A DNA stretch of 64,000 nucleotides from Poindextera sp036272595 (lineage in GTDB: Bacteria > Pseudomonadota > Alphaproteobacteria > Caulobacterales > Caulobacteraceae). This document shows positions 50,189-60,488 of this stretch, in pieces. The stretch spans positions 31,115 through 95,114 of the forward strand of contig DATAYM010000091.1 in the NCBI GenBank assembly GCA_036272595.1, given 5' to 3'. The stretch's first letter is position 1, and every line of letters begins with the position of its first letter. The notes beneath the pieces were generated by a model. It saw only the letters and a list, made by a program, of their open reading frames with translations. It was not told the DNA's origin and ran no database searches. The position numbers and the translations under genes were made by a program.

Positions 50189-50274
50189 GCCGGATCGCCG
50201 AAGCGCGCCAGGCGAGCCCGCGCATCCGTTCAGGAAATCCCTGACACCCCTTCGCCGCGTGCTTTACTCTCGGC

Positions 50275-50577
50275 ATGCTCAGCCGTCGCAGCATCACCCC
50301 ATCGATCCGTTCGGACAGCGCGTCTGCAGCGCGCGGTTCGGCGGCGCCGGTTCGGGATGTTCTGAGGGCTGGCCAGGCGCGGAAAGCGCGGGCGGGCGAT
50401 GCGGTGCGGTTGAATTCGGACGGCGCGGTCATGACCGCCGAACGGGCCAACCGCCGTGGTCTCGACGCCTTCGCGCTCGCGAGTGCGGAAGCGTTCACCA
50501 ACACCGATTGTTCAGAGGCAAGGATGGCCGGCGGCAACCACCACCACCACCACCACCACAACCACACACGACGCTAG
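50275..50577 (+). CDS. Possible small protein ending in a polyhistidine tract
   Basis: 100 aa. The frame begins MLSRRSITPSIRSDSASAA and ends GGNHHHHHHHNHTRR, a tract of seven histidines followed by NH. The rest is polar with no recognised domain. No strong ribosome site precedes the ATG, and the histidines come from a CAC triplet repeat, so it could be a chance frame. If real, the tail could bind nickel, zinc or cobalt. It lies alone in the 555-base gap between the acyl-CoA synthetase and the monooxygenase-like gene. Confidence 0.35.
   Translation: MLSRRSITPSIRSDSASAARGSAAPVRDVLRAGQARKARAGDAVRLNSDGAVMTAERANRRGLDAFALASAEAFTNTDCSEARMAGGNHHHHHHHNHTRR
50536..50569. repeat. ACC/CAC triplet microsatellite
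   Basis: About ten near-perfect CAC triplets. Read in one frame they give polyhistidine on the plus strand and polytryptophan on the minus strand. The rest of the 50189-50743 gap shows no other feature. Confidence 0.8.
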
Positions 50578-50743
50578 CCATCCTTTCCCCTGGACAATCG
50601 CCAACGCCGCACGGCCAAGCCGGGCCGCCGGTCGCGGCCGCGCGCCTTGTCGTCCGCCACCCTGCCTGACGCCACGTCCGCCTTGCCGCCGTGCGGCTCC
50701 GCCGTCTAACGTCCGTTTGAATTCATCATCGGAGAGCAACGGC

Positions 50744-51031
50744 ATGATCGGCGTCATCGCGACCTTGAAGGTCCAGGAAGGCAAGAACGCGGAGTTCGAG
50801 GCGGTATTCACCGAACTGGCCGGGCAGGTGCGGGCCAACGAGAAGGGCAACCTCGCCTACGCCCTGACCAGAAGCCGCGCCGATCCCAACACCTACAAGG
50901 TGCTCGAGCTCTATGCCGACCAGGAGGCCCTGACCGCCCACGGCCAGAGCGAGCATTTCAAGGCCGCCGGCCCGAAGATGGGCCCCTGTCTCGGCGGCCG
51001 GCCCGAGATCGAATATCTCGACGGCGTCTGA
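50744..51031 (+). CDS. Antibiotic biosynthesis monooxygenase (ABM)-domain protein
   Basis: 95 aa. IGVIATLKVQEGKNAEFEAVF, NLAYALTRSRADPNTYKVLE and YADQEALTAHGQSEHF follow the ABM ferredoxin-like fold. GGAGAG lies eight bases upstream of the ATG. Members are small dimeric oxygenases or quinol-related enzymes such as YgiN; which applies here is unknown. It is followed 90 bases later by an Old Yellow Enzyme gene, so a joint role with quinones or enones is possible. Confidence 0.88.
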   Translation: MIGVIATLKVQEGKNAEFEAVFTELAGQVRANEKGNLAYALTRSRADPNTYKVLELYADQEALTAHGQSEHFKAAGPKMGPCLGGRPEIEYLDGV

Positions 51032-51121
51032 CCGCGGCTGAACAGGTCGGTAGTTTTTCTGGACTGTCTATATGGCGCCCGCGAGGCTAGCTTCGCGGGC
51101 GCACCTTTAAGAGGAATATCC

Positions 51122-52222
51122 ATGGCCGCCGACGCGCTCTTCCAGCCTTTCGCCTTCAAGGGGCTGAAGCTCCCCAACCGGGTGGTCATGGCGCCCATGA
51201 CCCGCTCGAAGTCTCCCGGCGGCGTCGCGACCGAGGACGTCGCGGCCTATTATCGCCGCCGCGCCGAGGGCCAGGTCGGGCTGATCATCTCCGAGGGCAC
51301 GGGGCCGGCCCGCCCGGCCTCGCTGAACGATCCGGACGTGCCGCGCTTCCACGGCGACGCCGAACTGGCCGGCTGGAAGACGGTGATCGACCAGGTGCAC
51401 GCCGCCGGCGGCCTGATGGCGCCGCAGCTCTGGCACGTCGGCGCGGTGCGCAGCCGCCACGAGACCTGGGCCCCGGCCGGGCCCTATGACAGCCCCTCGG
51501 GCCTGTCGCGGCCGGATCACCAGTTCGGCGAAGGTATGAGCGACGAGGACATCGCCGACGCCATCTCGGCCTTCGCCGCCGCCGCCGCCGACGCCAAGCG
51601 CCTCGGTTTCGACGCCGTCGAGCTGCACGGCGCCCACGGCTACCTGATCGACCAGTTCTTCTGGGCCGGCACCAATGTCCGCGACGACCTGTTCGGCGGC
51701 CCGGAACTGCCGCAACGGGCGCGGTTCGCCGCCGAGATCCTGAAGGCCACGCGCGCCGCGGTCGGGCCGGACTTTCCGGTCATCATCCGCATCTCGCAGT
51801 GGAAGCAGCAGGACTTCAACGTCAAGCTGGCCAACACCCCGCACGAAATGGAGGCCTGGCTGCAGCCGCTGGTCGACGCCGGCGCCGACGCCCTGCATTG
51901 CTCGCAGCGCCGGTTCTGGGAGCCCGAATTCGACGGCTCCGACCTCAACTTCGCGGGCTGGGCCAAGAAGCTGACCGGGGCGGTGACCATCACCGTCGGC
52001 TCGGTCGGCCTCTCGGGCGAGTTCATCGCCGCCTACGCCGGCGAAGCCTCCAAGCCCGCCTCGCTGGACGAACTGCTGCGCCGGCTGGACCGCGGCGACT
52101 TCGACCTGGTCGCGGTCGGCCGGGCCCTGCTGCAGGATCCGCAATGGGCGGTGAAGGTGCGCCAGGGTCGCAACCACGAACTGATGGACTTCGACCGCTC
52201 GGCGATGGCGACGCTTTCCTAG
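51122..52222 (+). CDS. Old Yellow Enzyme-family NADH:flavin oxidoreductase
   Basis: 366 aa. The FMN barrel shows VVMAPMTRSKSPGG (about 24), APQLWHVGAVRS (about 100), ELHGAHGYLIDQFFWAGTN (about 165) and LVAVGRALLQDP (about 330). The His-x2-Gly in HGAHG marks a substrate-binding histidine position; the usual HxxN second residue appears as His-Gly-Ala-His. These enzymes reduce activated double bonds of enones or nitro compounds. No iron-sulfur cysteine cluster of 2,4-dienoyl-CoA reductase is present, consistent with the short length. Confidence 0.9.
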   Translation: MAADALFQPFAFKGLKLPNRVVMAPMTRSKSPGGVATEDVAAYYRRRAEGQVGLIISEGTGPARPASLNDPDVPRFHGDAELAGWKTVIDQVHAAGGLMAPQLWHVGAVRSRHETWAPAGPYDSPSGLSRPDHQFGEGMSDEDIADAISAFAAAAADAKRLGFDAVELHGAHGYLIDQFFWAGTNVRDDLFGGPELPQRARFAAEILKATRAAVGPDFPVIIRISQWKQQDFNVKLANTPHEMEAWLQPLVDAGADALHCSQRRFWEPEFDGSDLNFAGWAKKLTGAVTITVGSVGLSGEFIAAYAGEASKPASLDELLRRLDRGDFDLVAVGRALLQDPQWAVKVRQGRNHELMDFDRSAMATLS

Positions 52223-52224
52223 CG

Positions 52225-54393
<2,169 letters not shown>

Positions 54394-54443
54394 GGGGGTC
54401 CTTTCAGCCGCAATCGGCGGACGGGGTTGGCGGAGTGGGTCGA

Positions 54444-54980
54444 TCAAGCCGCGCTGGCGGGCGCGAGCCGGGCAAGCAATTCGCTCTTGCGCGCGCTCAA
54501 GGCCGCGCCGATGGCGACCAGGTCCATGCCGGCCTCGCGCGCCTCCGGAAAGAGTTCGCTTTCCTCTTCCTCGACGTGGTGGCGGATCTGCTCGCTCAGC
54601 ACCTTGACCTTGGCGTCGTACAGCGGCTGGCCGGGCTTCATCGCTTCGATCTGGGCGATGAGGGTCTTGGCGCCCATGTGCTCGACCACCGCTTCGTCGA
54701 CCAGATCGGCGTCGCCGGTCTCGTCGCGCGCCGGCGGATAGAACAGCTCTTCCTCGATCTGCGCATGGACCTTCAGCGCCAGACAGATCTGCGCGGCGAT
54801 CTCGCCCTTCTCCGCGTCGCCGCTCGCCGCTTCGTAGCGATCGAACAAGGCTTCGACCGCGCGGTGATCGGATTCCAAAAGGGCGATCGCGTCCCGCGCG
54901 GCGCCGGCATCCGGCGCGGGCTTGCGCTTGGCCGCCCGCTCACTCGCTTTGGCGGCTTTGGTCTTCTTGGTCGTGGCCAT
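54444..54980 (-). CDS. Hemerythrin HHE-domain protein
   Basis: 178 aa. A lysine- and alanine-rich head of about 35 residues precedes the four-helix domain with ESDHRAVEALFDRYE, HAQIEEELFYP, EHMGAKTLI and HHVEEEESELFPE, supplying the His and Glu ligands of a di-iron centre. The basic head resembles nucleic-acid-binding tails. Family members bind oxygen or respond to oxidative or nitrosative stress. It lies 50 bases upstream of katE, so joint stress expression is likely. Confidence 0.9.
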   Translation of the reverse strand: MATTKKTKAAKASERAAKRKPAPDAGAARDAIALLESDHRAVEALFDRYEAASGDAEKGEIAAQICLALKVHAQIEEELFYPPARDETGDADLVDEAVVEHMGAKTLIAQIEAMKPGQPLYDAKVKVLSEQIRHHVEEEESELFPEAREAGMDLVAIGAALSARKSELLARLAPASAA

Positions 54981-55199
54981 GTGGGTTCTCTCCCCTGGGT
55001 TGGACCATGAGAACCCTCGGGCGGGCGCCGGGTTGCGGGCGCTCAACCGAGATCATGTCGATTTCAGCAGGCTTTGAGGCGGGCGATCGGTCTCGGCTTC
55101 GCCCCGCGGCCGCGATCGGCGGTCGCCGTCGTTGACAGGCCCGGTCCCGTTGATATCAACCTAACTGCTGGCGAACCTGCCTTCGAGGGAGATGCGGAC

Positions 55200-55964
55200 A
55201 TGTCCTGCCGTTTCGTATGGTACGAGCTGGCCACCACCGATGCGAAGGCGGCGGGGGCCTTCTACGGGTCCGTCGTCGGCTGGAAGGCCCAGGCGATGGG
55301 CGACCGCTACACCACCTTCCACGTCGGCGAGGCCAACGGCATGGCCGGCATGGCGGAGCTGTCGGCCGAGGATCTGGCCAGGAGCGAACGACCGGGCTGG
55401 ACCGGCTATGTCGGGGTTGACGACGTCGACGCCTACGCCGATCGCTTGGCCAGCGCCGGGGGGACGGTGCGCATGGCGCCCGCCGACATCCCAGGCATCG
55501 GCCGCTTCTCGATGGTCTCCGATCCGGGCGGCGCTCCCTTCATGCTGTTCAAGGGCTCCAGCCCCGAGGGGCCGCCTGCCGGCGCGCCGGGCGAGCCGGG
55601 CTATGTCGGCTGGCACGAACTGATGGCCGGCGACGGGGCGCGCGAGTTCGAGTTCTATTCCGGCCTGTTCGGCTGGGAGAAGACCAACGTCTACAACATG
55701 GGCGGCGAGATGGGCGGCTACATCCTGTGGACCGACGGGCGCGGCGCGGACGCCGGCGGCATGATGACCAAGCCGCCCTTCCTCCCGGTCCCGACATGGA
55801 ACTACTACTTCCGTGTCGACAGCGTCGACGCCGCCGCCGAGCGGATCAAGGCCGCCGGCGGGGCGGTGACCAACGGGCCGATGGAGGTGCCCAGCGGCGA
55901 CTGGATCGTCCAGGGCGCCGACCCGCAGGGCGCGGCCTTCTGCCTGCTCAGCGCCAGGCGCTGA
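55200..55964 (+). CDS. VOC-family protein with two glyoxalase-like domains
   Basis: 254 aa. Two tandem repeats: RFVWYELATTDAKAAGAFYG to AAPFMLF-type end (about 4-118), then GWHELMAGDGAREFEFYSGL to GAAFCLL (about 135-250). Each has the beta-alpha-beta-beta-beta pattern of the vicinal oxygen chelate fold. GAGGGAGAT lies upstream as the ribosome site. Similar proteins are annotated as glyoxalase or hydroxylase-like; metal ligands are not clear, so catalytic activity is uncertain. Confidence 0.88.
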   Translation: MSCRFVWYELATTDAKAAGAFYGSVVGWKAQAMGDRYTTFHVGEANGMAGMAELSAEDLARSERPGWTGYVGVDDVDAYADRLASAGGTVRMAPADIPGIGRFSMVSDPGGAPFMLFKGSSPEGPPAGAPGEPGYVGWHELMAGDGAREFEFYSGLFGWEKTNVYNMGGEMGGYILWTDGRGADAGGMMTKPPFLPVPTWNYYFRVDSVDAAAERIKAAGGAVTNGPMEVPSGDWIVQGADPQGAAFCLLSARR

Positions 55965-55973
55965 CGGCCTGGC

Positions 55974-56888
55974 TCAGGCGTTGAAATTCAGCTTCAGGCC
56001 CGGCCTTGGCCAGCGGGTCTTGAACAGCTTGCCGGTGGCCGAGGCGGTGATCCAGGCGTCGCGCATGTCCTCGCCGCCGAAGCAGATGTTGGTGGTGATG
56101 AAGTCGGGCGCCGCGAAATGCTCGAAGCTGCCGTCGGGATCGAAGGCGGTGATGCCGCCGTTGATGATGGTGGCCACGCAGACCTTGCCGCCGGCCTCCA
56201 CCGCCAGGCTGTCCAGCAGCTGGTAGCCGGGCAGGTTGCAGATCACCCGGCCGGGCTGGAAGCCCAGGTCGGCCACCTCGCCGGGGGCGGTGATGTCGAA
56301 GGCCCACAGCCGGCCAAGATTGGTGTCGGCGGCGTAGACCACCTTTTCATCCGGCGAGAGGCCGACGCCGTTGGGCGAGATCAGGTGGTCGCGCACCCGC
56401 ACGATCTTCGAGCCGTCGGCGAGAGCATAGTAGAGGCCCCCGAACTTGCGCCCCTCGGGCGTCCCGCAGCCGTGGTCGGTGAACCAGAAACCGCCGGACC
56501 TGTCGAAGACGATGTCGTTGGGGCCGATCAGCCGGCGGCCCTCGCAGGCGTCGTAGAGGGTGGTGAAGGCGCCGGTCTTCAGGTCGACCCGCTGGATCAT
56601 GCCGCCCTGATGGCTCGGCGGGGTCGCGCCGGGCACGTTCATTCCGTTGATCTTCATGAAGTGAAAGGCGCCGCCGTTGTTGCAGACATAGACCGCCCCG
56701 TCCGGCCCGATCGCCGCGCCGTTCGGGCCGCCGCCCAGTTCGGCGATGACGCTGGTCCTGCCGTCCGGCTCGACCCGGGTCAGCGTCTGGCGCTCGATCT
56801 CCACCAGCACCACCGCGCCGTCCGCCATGGCGATCGGGCCTTCCGGAAACTGGAAGCCCTCGGCGACGAGTTCGAGATCGAGATCCAT
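55974..56888 (-). CDS. SMP-30/gluconolactonase-family lactonase
   Basis: 304 aa. The six-blade propeller landmarks are LVAEGFQFPEGPIAMADG with the metal-binding Glu, PNGAAIGPDGAVYVCNNGG (about 55), GPNDIVFDRSGGFWFTD (about 120) and SPNGVGLSPDEKVVYAADT (about 170). The final metal ligand is likely the Asp in LLDSLAVE. The enzyme hydrolyses sugar or other lactones with a divalent metal. No signal peptide. It converges on the VOC gene. Confidence 0.92.
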   Translation of the reverse strand: MDLDLELVAEGFQFPEGPIAMADGAVVLVEIERQTLTRVEPDGRTSVIAELGGGPNGAAIGPDGAVYVCNNGGAFHFMKINGMNVPGATPPSHQGGMIQRVDLKTGAFTTLYDACEGRRLIGPNDIVFDRSGGFWFTDHGCGTPEGRKFGGLYYALADGSKIVRVRDHLISPNGVGLSPDEKVVYAADTNLGRLWAFDITAPGEVADLGFQPGRVICNLPGYQLLDSLAVEAGGKVCVATIINGGITAFDPDGSFEHFAAPDFITTNICFGGEDMRDAWITASATGKLFKTRWPRPGLKLNFNA

Positions 56889-56949
56889 GGCCGTTACTCC
56901 CGGTGATTTTTTGAGGCATTATGCTGATCGAGCGTCCCGGACATAGCCC

Positions 56950-57387
56950 TTGAACAAGCTCTACGACCAAGACTTTTTTGCCTGGACCCAGGAACAGGCG
57001 GACGCGCTGAAGCGCCGCAGCGCCAACGCGCTCGATTGGGAAAATCTGCTCGAGGAGGTCGAGGACTTGGGACGCAGCGAGCGGCGCGAGCTGCGCAGTC
57101 GCCTGATCGTATTGATCACCCACGTGCTCAAATGGGAGTTCCAGCCTGAGCAACGGTCGCGAAGCTGGATGGCGACGATCCGAATCCAGCAACGCGAATT
57201 GCAGAACCTGCTCGGCGAAAGCCCCTCCCTGAGAGCCACGCTCGATCAGATCTGGACGAAGGCTTACGAAGACGCCCGGGAACTCGCGGCGATCGAGACG
57301 GCTCTGCCGCTCGATGATTTCAGACGCGCGCCGCCGTTGAGCTTCGAGGCCGTCATCGGTTACCAGGCCGACCTATCCTCAGGCTGA
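56950..57387 (+). CDS. DUF29-family protein
   Basis: 145 aa from a TTG start. LYDQDFFAWTQEQADALKRR, WENLLEEVEDLGRSERREL and LKWEFQPEQRSRSW are the standard DUF29 sequence blocks. All-helical; function unknown. The TTG is chosen because the family begins a few residues before YDQDFFAW and no in-frame ATG lies before it. The last nine bases overlap folA on the other strand. Confidence 0.87.
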   Translation: MNKLYDQDFFAWTQEQADALKRRSANALDWENLLEEVEDLGRSERRELRSRLIVLITHVLKWEFQPEQRSRSWMATIRIQQRELQNLLGESPSLRATLDQIWTKAYEDARELAAIETALPLDDFRRAPPLSFEAVIGYQADLSSG

Positions 57388-57900
57388 CTTTCGTTCCAGG
57401 GTCCTGAAGACGAACGGGTGCTCGTCGCCGTCGCCGGCCGGATGGGCTTCGCGGCTGACCTCGACCCATCGGCCTTCGTCGAAGGGCGGCAGGACCACGT
57501 CGCCGGGCACCTCGGCCTCGACCTCGGTCAGGTAGATGCGGGCCGCCTTTGGCAGGGCGAGCGCGAAGAGGGCCGCGCCGCCGATGACCAGCACCTCGTT
57601 GGCGCCGTCCTCCTCGGCCTGCTCGCGGGCGATCTGCAGGGCTTCGGAGAAGTCTTCCGAACGCACGGCGCCCTTCGGCTCGAACGAGCCGTCGCGGGTC
57701 AGCACGATATTGGTGCGCCCGGGCAGCGGCCGGCGCGGCAGGCTATCCCAGGTCTTGCGTCCCATGATCACCGGCTTGCCGAGGGTCAGGGTCTTGAAGT
57801 TGGCCAAGTCCGTCTTCAGCCGCCAGGGCAGGGCGCCATCCTTGCCGATGACGCCGTTCCTGGCGCGCGCGACGGGACCGAGAGTCAGCTGGACCGGCAT
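57379..57900 (-). CDS. folA: Dihydrofolate reductase
   Basis: 173 aa. ARNGVIGKDGALPWRLKTDL with the Pro-Trp motif and the acidic residue in LKTDLANF, VIMGRKTWDSLP, RTNIVLTRDGSF and VIGGAALFALAL are all characteristic. It reduces dihydrofolate to tetrahydrofolate with NADPH. It is transcribed in the same direction as thyA, 80 bases downstream, giving the common thyA-folA arrangement that couples thymidylate synthesis to folate recycling. Confidence 0.95.
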   Translation of the reverse strand: MPVQLTLGPVARARNGVIGKDGALPWRLKTDLANFKTLTLGKPVIMGRKTWDSLPRRPLPGRTNIVLTRDGSFEPKGAVRSEDFSEALQIAREQAEEDGANEVLVIGGAALFALALPKAARIYLTEVEAEVPGDVVLPPFDEGRWVEVSREAHPAGDGDEHPFVFRTLERKSA

Positions 57901-57980
57901 GCGAGACCTCTACCATGGCCGCGCGAGAGGCAGGGCCCATGATTGTCGGCGGCCGCGGCCAGAGGTCTCAAACCCAGGCC

Positions 57981-58805
57981 TCACACCGCGATCGGGGCGC
58001 TGATCGCCGGGTGCGGGTGGTAGCCGTCGAGCTTGAAGTCCTCGTACGCGAAGGCGAAGAGGTCGGTCTTCGGCGCCAGCGTCAGGGTCGGAAACGGTGT
58101 CGGATCGCGGCGGAGCTGCAGCTCGGCCTGCTCCACATGGTTCAGATAGAGGTGGGCGTCGCCGAAGGTGTGCACGAATTCGCCGGGTTGCAGGCCGGTG
58201 ACCTGGGCCATCATCAGGGTCAGCAGCGCATAGCTGGCGATGTTGAACGGCACGCCGAGGAAGATGTCGGCGGAGCGCTGGTAGAGCTGGCAGGACAGCC
58301 GCCCGTCGGCGACGAAGAACTGGAACAGGCAGTGACAGGGCGGCAGCGCCATGTCGTCGACCTCGGCCGGATTCCAGGCGGTGACGATGTGGCGGCGGCT
58401 GGTCGGGTTGGCGCGGATAGAGGCGACCACATTGGCGATCTGGTCGATGCTGCGCCCGTCCGGCGCGGCCCAGGAGCGCCATTGCTTGCCGTAGACCGGG
58501 CCGAGCTCGCCGTCCGGGTCGGCCCATTCGTCCCAGATGCTGACCCCGCGCTGCTGCAGCCAGCGCACATTGGTGTCGCCGCGCAGGAACCAGAGCAGCT
58601 CCAGGATGATCGACTTCTTGTGCAGCTTCCGCGTGGTCAGCAGCGGAAAGCCCTTGGCCAGGTCGAAGCGGATCTGCCGCCCGAACACCCCCAGGGTTCC
58701 GGTGCCGGTGCGGTCGGCGCGCCGCGCGCCGGTGGCGAGGATGTCCGCCAGCAGGTCGAGATACTGCCGCTCGGGGTGGATGGTCATGGCCGCGTGAGCG
58801 TTCAT
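57981..58805 (-). CDS. thyA: Thymidylate synthase
   Basis: 274 aa. RADRTGTGTLGVFGRQIRFDL near the N-terminus, LWFLRGDTNVRWL, the catalytic cysteine in LPPCHCLFQFF (about 155), YQRSADIFLGVPFNIASYAL and HTFGDAHLYLNH (about 215) define ThyA. It methylates dUMP with methylenetetrahydrofolate. An ATG at 58787, six codons downstream, is an alternative start and would leave a head closer to the usual length; neither has a strong ribosome site. Confidence 0.96.
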   Translation of the reverse strand: MNAHAAMTIHPERQYLDLLADILATGARRADRTGTGTLGVFGRQIRFDLAKGFPLLTTRKLHKKSIILELLWFLRGDTNVRWLQQRGVSIWDEWADPDGELGPVYGKQWRSWAAPDGRSIDQIANVVASIRANPTSRRHIVTAWNPAEVDDMALPPCHCLFQFFVADGRLSCQLYQRSADIFLGVPFNIASYALLTLMMAQVTGLQPGEFVHTFGDAHLYLNHVEQAELQLRRDPTPFPTLTLAPKTDLFAFAYEDFKLDGYHPHPAISAPIAV

Positions 58806-58876
58806 CAGGATCACAATGTGGGGCAGAATCGGGCGATCGGCCACCCAAAGGCGAGCCGCTCCACAGGTTCGTGACG

Positions 58877-59431
58877 CTAGCCGGCGAAGCCGCCGGCGTC
58901 GAGGAAGGCGCGTTCCTCGGGGGTGGCGGCGCGGCCGAACATCGGGTTGCGGTGCGGGAAGCGGCCGAACCGGCGGATGATCTCGCGATGCTCGACGGCG
59001 TATTTCAGATTGCTCAGTTCGCCGGTCTCGGCGTCGTAGGCTTCGAACAGGGCCACCGCCATGTCCTGGTCGGCCAGGTCCTCCGAGTGCATGAACGGCA
59101 TGTAGATGAAGGTGCGCAGCTCGGCCGCGGTCGCCCTGTCCTTGCTGGTCTCCACCGCCCGCCGCGCGACGGCCCTGGCCAGGGGGTCGGTGGCGAAGGC
59201 GTGGGCGGAATTGCGGTAGAGGTTGCGCGGGAACTGGTCGAACAGCAGGATCAGGGCCAGCGCGCCGTCGGCGGTCGCCTCCCAGGCGGCGTATTCGCCG
59301 CGCGCGGCGGCGTGGTGCACGGGCTCGAAGCGCAGGCGGATGGCGTCGTCGAAGGCGTCCGAGCGGGTCCACCACTTGGCCGGCCCGGCGGCGGTCCAAA
59401 ACCCGGTGACATCGGCGGGGGTTGCGGCCAT
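58877..59431 (-). CDS. DUF924-family protein
   Basis: 184 aa. VTGFWTAAGPAKWWTRSDAFD at the N-terminus, LALILLFDQFPRNLYRNSAHAFATDP (split across about 60-85), FIYMPFMHSEDLADQD and FGRFPHRNPMFGRAATPEE are typical of the family. TPR-like helical protein of unknown function, sometimes called YbiP-like. It lies upstream of thyA in the same direction with a 71-base gap. Confidence 0.9.
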   Translation of the reverse strand: MAATPADVTGFWTAAGPAKWWTRSDAFDDAIRLRFEPVHHAAARGEYAAWEATADGALALILLFDQFPRNLYRNSAHAFATDPLARAVARRAVETSKDRATAAELRTFIYMPFMHSEDLADQDMAVALFEAYDAETGELSNLKYAVEHREIIRRFGRFPHRNPMFGRAATPEERAFLDAGGFAG

Positions 59432-59568
59432 GGTGACGCTCCTGGCTAGGCGGGGAAGGTGAACCTCAGTCCGGCGCTCCGTTCAAGCCACGTTCAGAGC
59501 ATCGCCGCCACTGTCGCCACAGCAAGGCTCATGCGTTCACCAGCATGGGCTTTAGAGGAGTGAGACCC

Positions 59569-60321
59569 ATGAAAAGGATCGCGGCGGCGGCGCTTGTGCT
59601 CTGCCTGTTGGGCGGCACGAGCGCGCTAGCCCAGAACGATGACCACCACGACCATGGAGGCCCGCCTCCGAAAGGCGCCGGCGGCCCGCCGAAGGGCGGC
59701 GCTCCCGGCGGCGCACCCCACGCCATGCCGGTCAACCCGGGCGGACCCAATCGGCCGGCCGTTGTCGGCAATCCGGGCAATCCCGCCTATGGGGGCAATC
59801 CGGGCTATCGGGGGGGCCACCCCGGCAATTCGGGCAACCCTGGCAATTCGGGCAACCCTGGCTACCGGGGCAATTCCGGCTATCAGGGCAACCCTGGCTA
59901 TCGGGGCAATCCTGGCTACCAGGGCGGTCAAGGCGACCAGGTCAATCCGGGCGGACCTAATCGACCGGTCGCCGGCAATCCCGGCCGTGCCGGCTACGGC
60001 GCGCCGGGCTACCGTCCCGGCGGCGCACGGCCCCGGTACGACGCGCGCACCTTCCCGCGCACCTTCAATCCCGGCAACCGCTTCCGTTGGCGCGGCGGCA
60101 ATTGGTACGGGCCGCAGGGCTACCACTATCGCCAATGGGGCTACGGTCAGGTGCTTCCGTTCGGCTGGTTCACGCCGGAGTGGTACATCAACGACTACTA
60201 CGACTACGAGCTGCCCGACCCGCCCTATGGCTATGAGTGGATCCGCAACGGGCCCGACGCCCTCCTGGTGGACGTCACCAGCGGCATGATCGTCGAGTCG
60301 GTCCCCGGCATCTTCTACTAG
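59569..60321 (+). CDS. Exported glycine/asparagine-repeat protein with RcnB-like C-terminus
   Basis: 250 aa. A signal peptide (about 1-21, IAAAALVLCLLGGTSALA) is followed by a histidine-rich NDDHHDHGG and a Gly/Pro/Asn-rich low-complexity region (about 25-145) built of GNPGY/GNSGN-like units. The C-terminal domain (FRWRGGNWYGPQGYHYRQWGYGQ cut to its motifs FRWRGGNW and YHYRQWGYG, then WYINDYYDYELPDPPYGYEW) resembles RcnB and related periplasmic proteins. AGAGGAG is the ribosome site. Periplasmic or envelope role is likely; metal binding is possible through the histidines. Confidence 0.8.
   Translation: MKRIAAAALVLCLLGGTSALAQNDDHHDHGGPPPKGAGGPPKGGAPGGAPHAMPVNPGGPNRPAVVGNPGNPAYGGNPGYRGGHPGNSGNPGNSGNPGYRGNSGYQGNPGYRGNPGYQGGQGDQVNPGGPNRPVAGNPGRAGYGAPGYRPGGARPRYDARTFPRTFNPGNRFRWRGGNWYGPQGYHYRQWGYGQVLPFGWFTPEWYINDYYDYELPDPPYGYEWIRNGPDALLVDVTSGMIVESVPGIFY
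59767..59934. repeat. Tandem GGCAAT/CCNGGC coding repeats
   Basis: About a dozen imperfect 12-base units coding GNPG-Y/N steps within the exported protein gene. The number of units is likely to vary between strains. Confidence 0.75.
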
Positions 60322-60346
60322 TCTGAGCTTTTGCAAGATCGCAGCG

Positions 60347-60376
60347 AAGCCCCCGGAGCACCGCTCCGGGGGCTTT
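60347..60376. terminator. Intrinsic terminator after the repeat protein gene
   Basis: AAGCCCCCGGAGC-ACC-GCTCCGGGGGCTT, a thirteen-base perfect stem with a three-base loop, followed by T. It begins 26 bases after the TAG and separates this gene from ilvC. Confidence 0.88.
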
Positions 60377-60488
60377 GTCGTCGCGGCGCGCGCTTGACGG
60401 GGCGTGGAAAAAACGGTCGAAAGCGCCGCTTGCGCGCGGACCCTTCGGCTCGCGCGCCCCATTCCGCGCCATCCGGAGACATCAGACC

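Noticed and set aside
50073..50567. Minus-strand frame with a run of seven tryptophans
   Set aside because: It is the complement of the CAC repeat and overlaps the end of the acyl-CoA synthetase gene. Polytryptophan is implausible and no family features are seen.
59767..59934. Regular short repeats considered as a CRISPR array
   Set aside because: Units are 12 bases with no spacers, in frame with a secreted protein.
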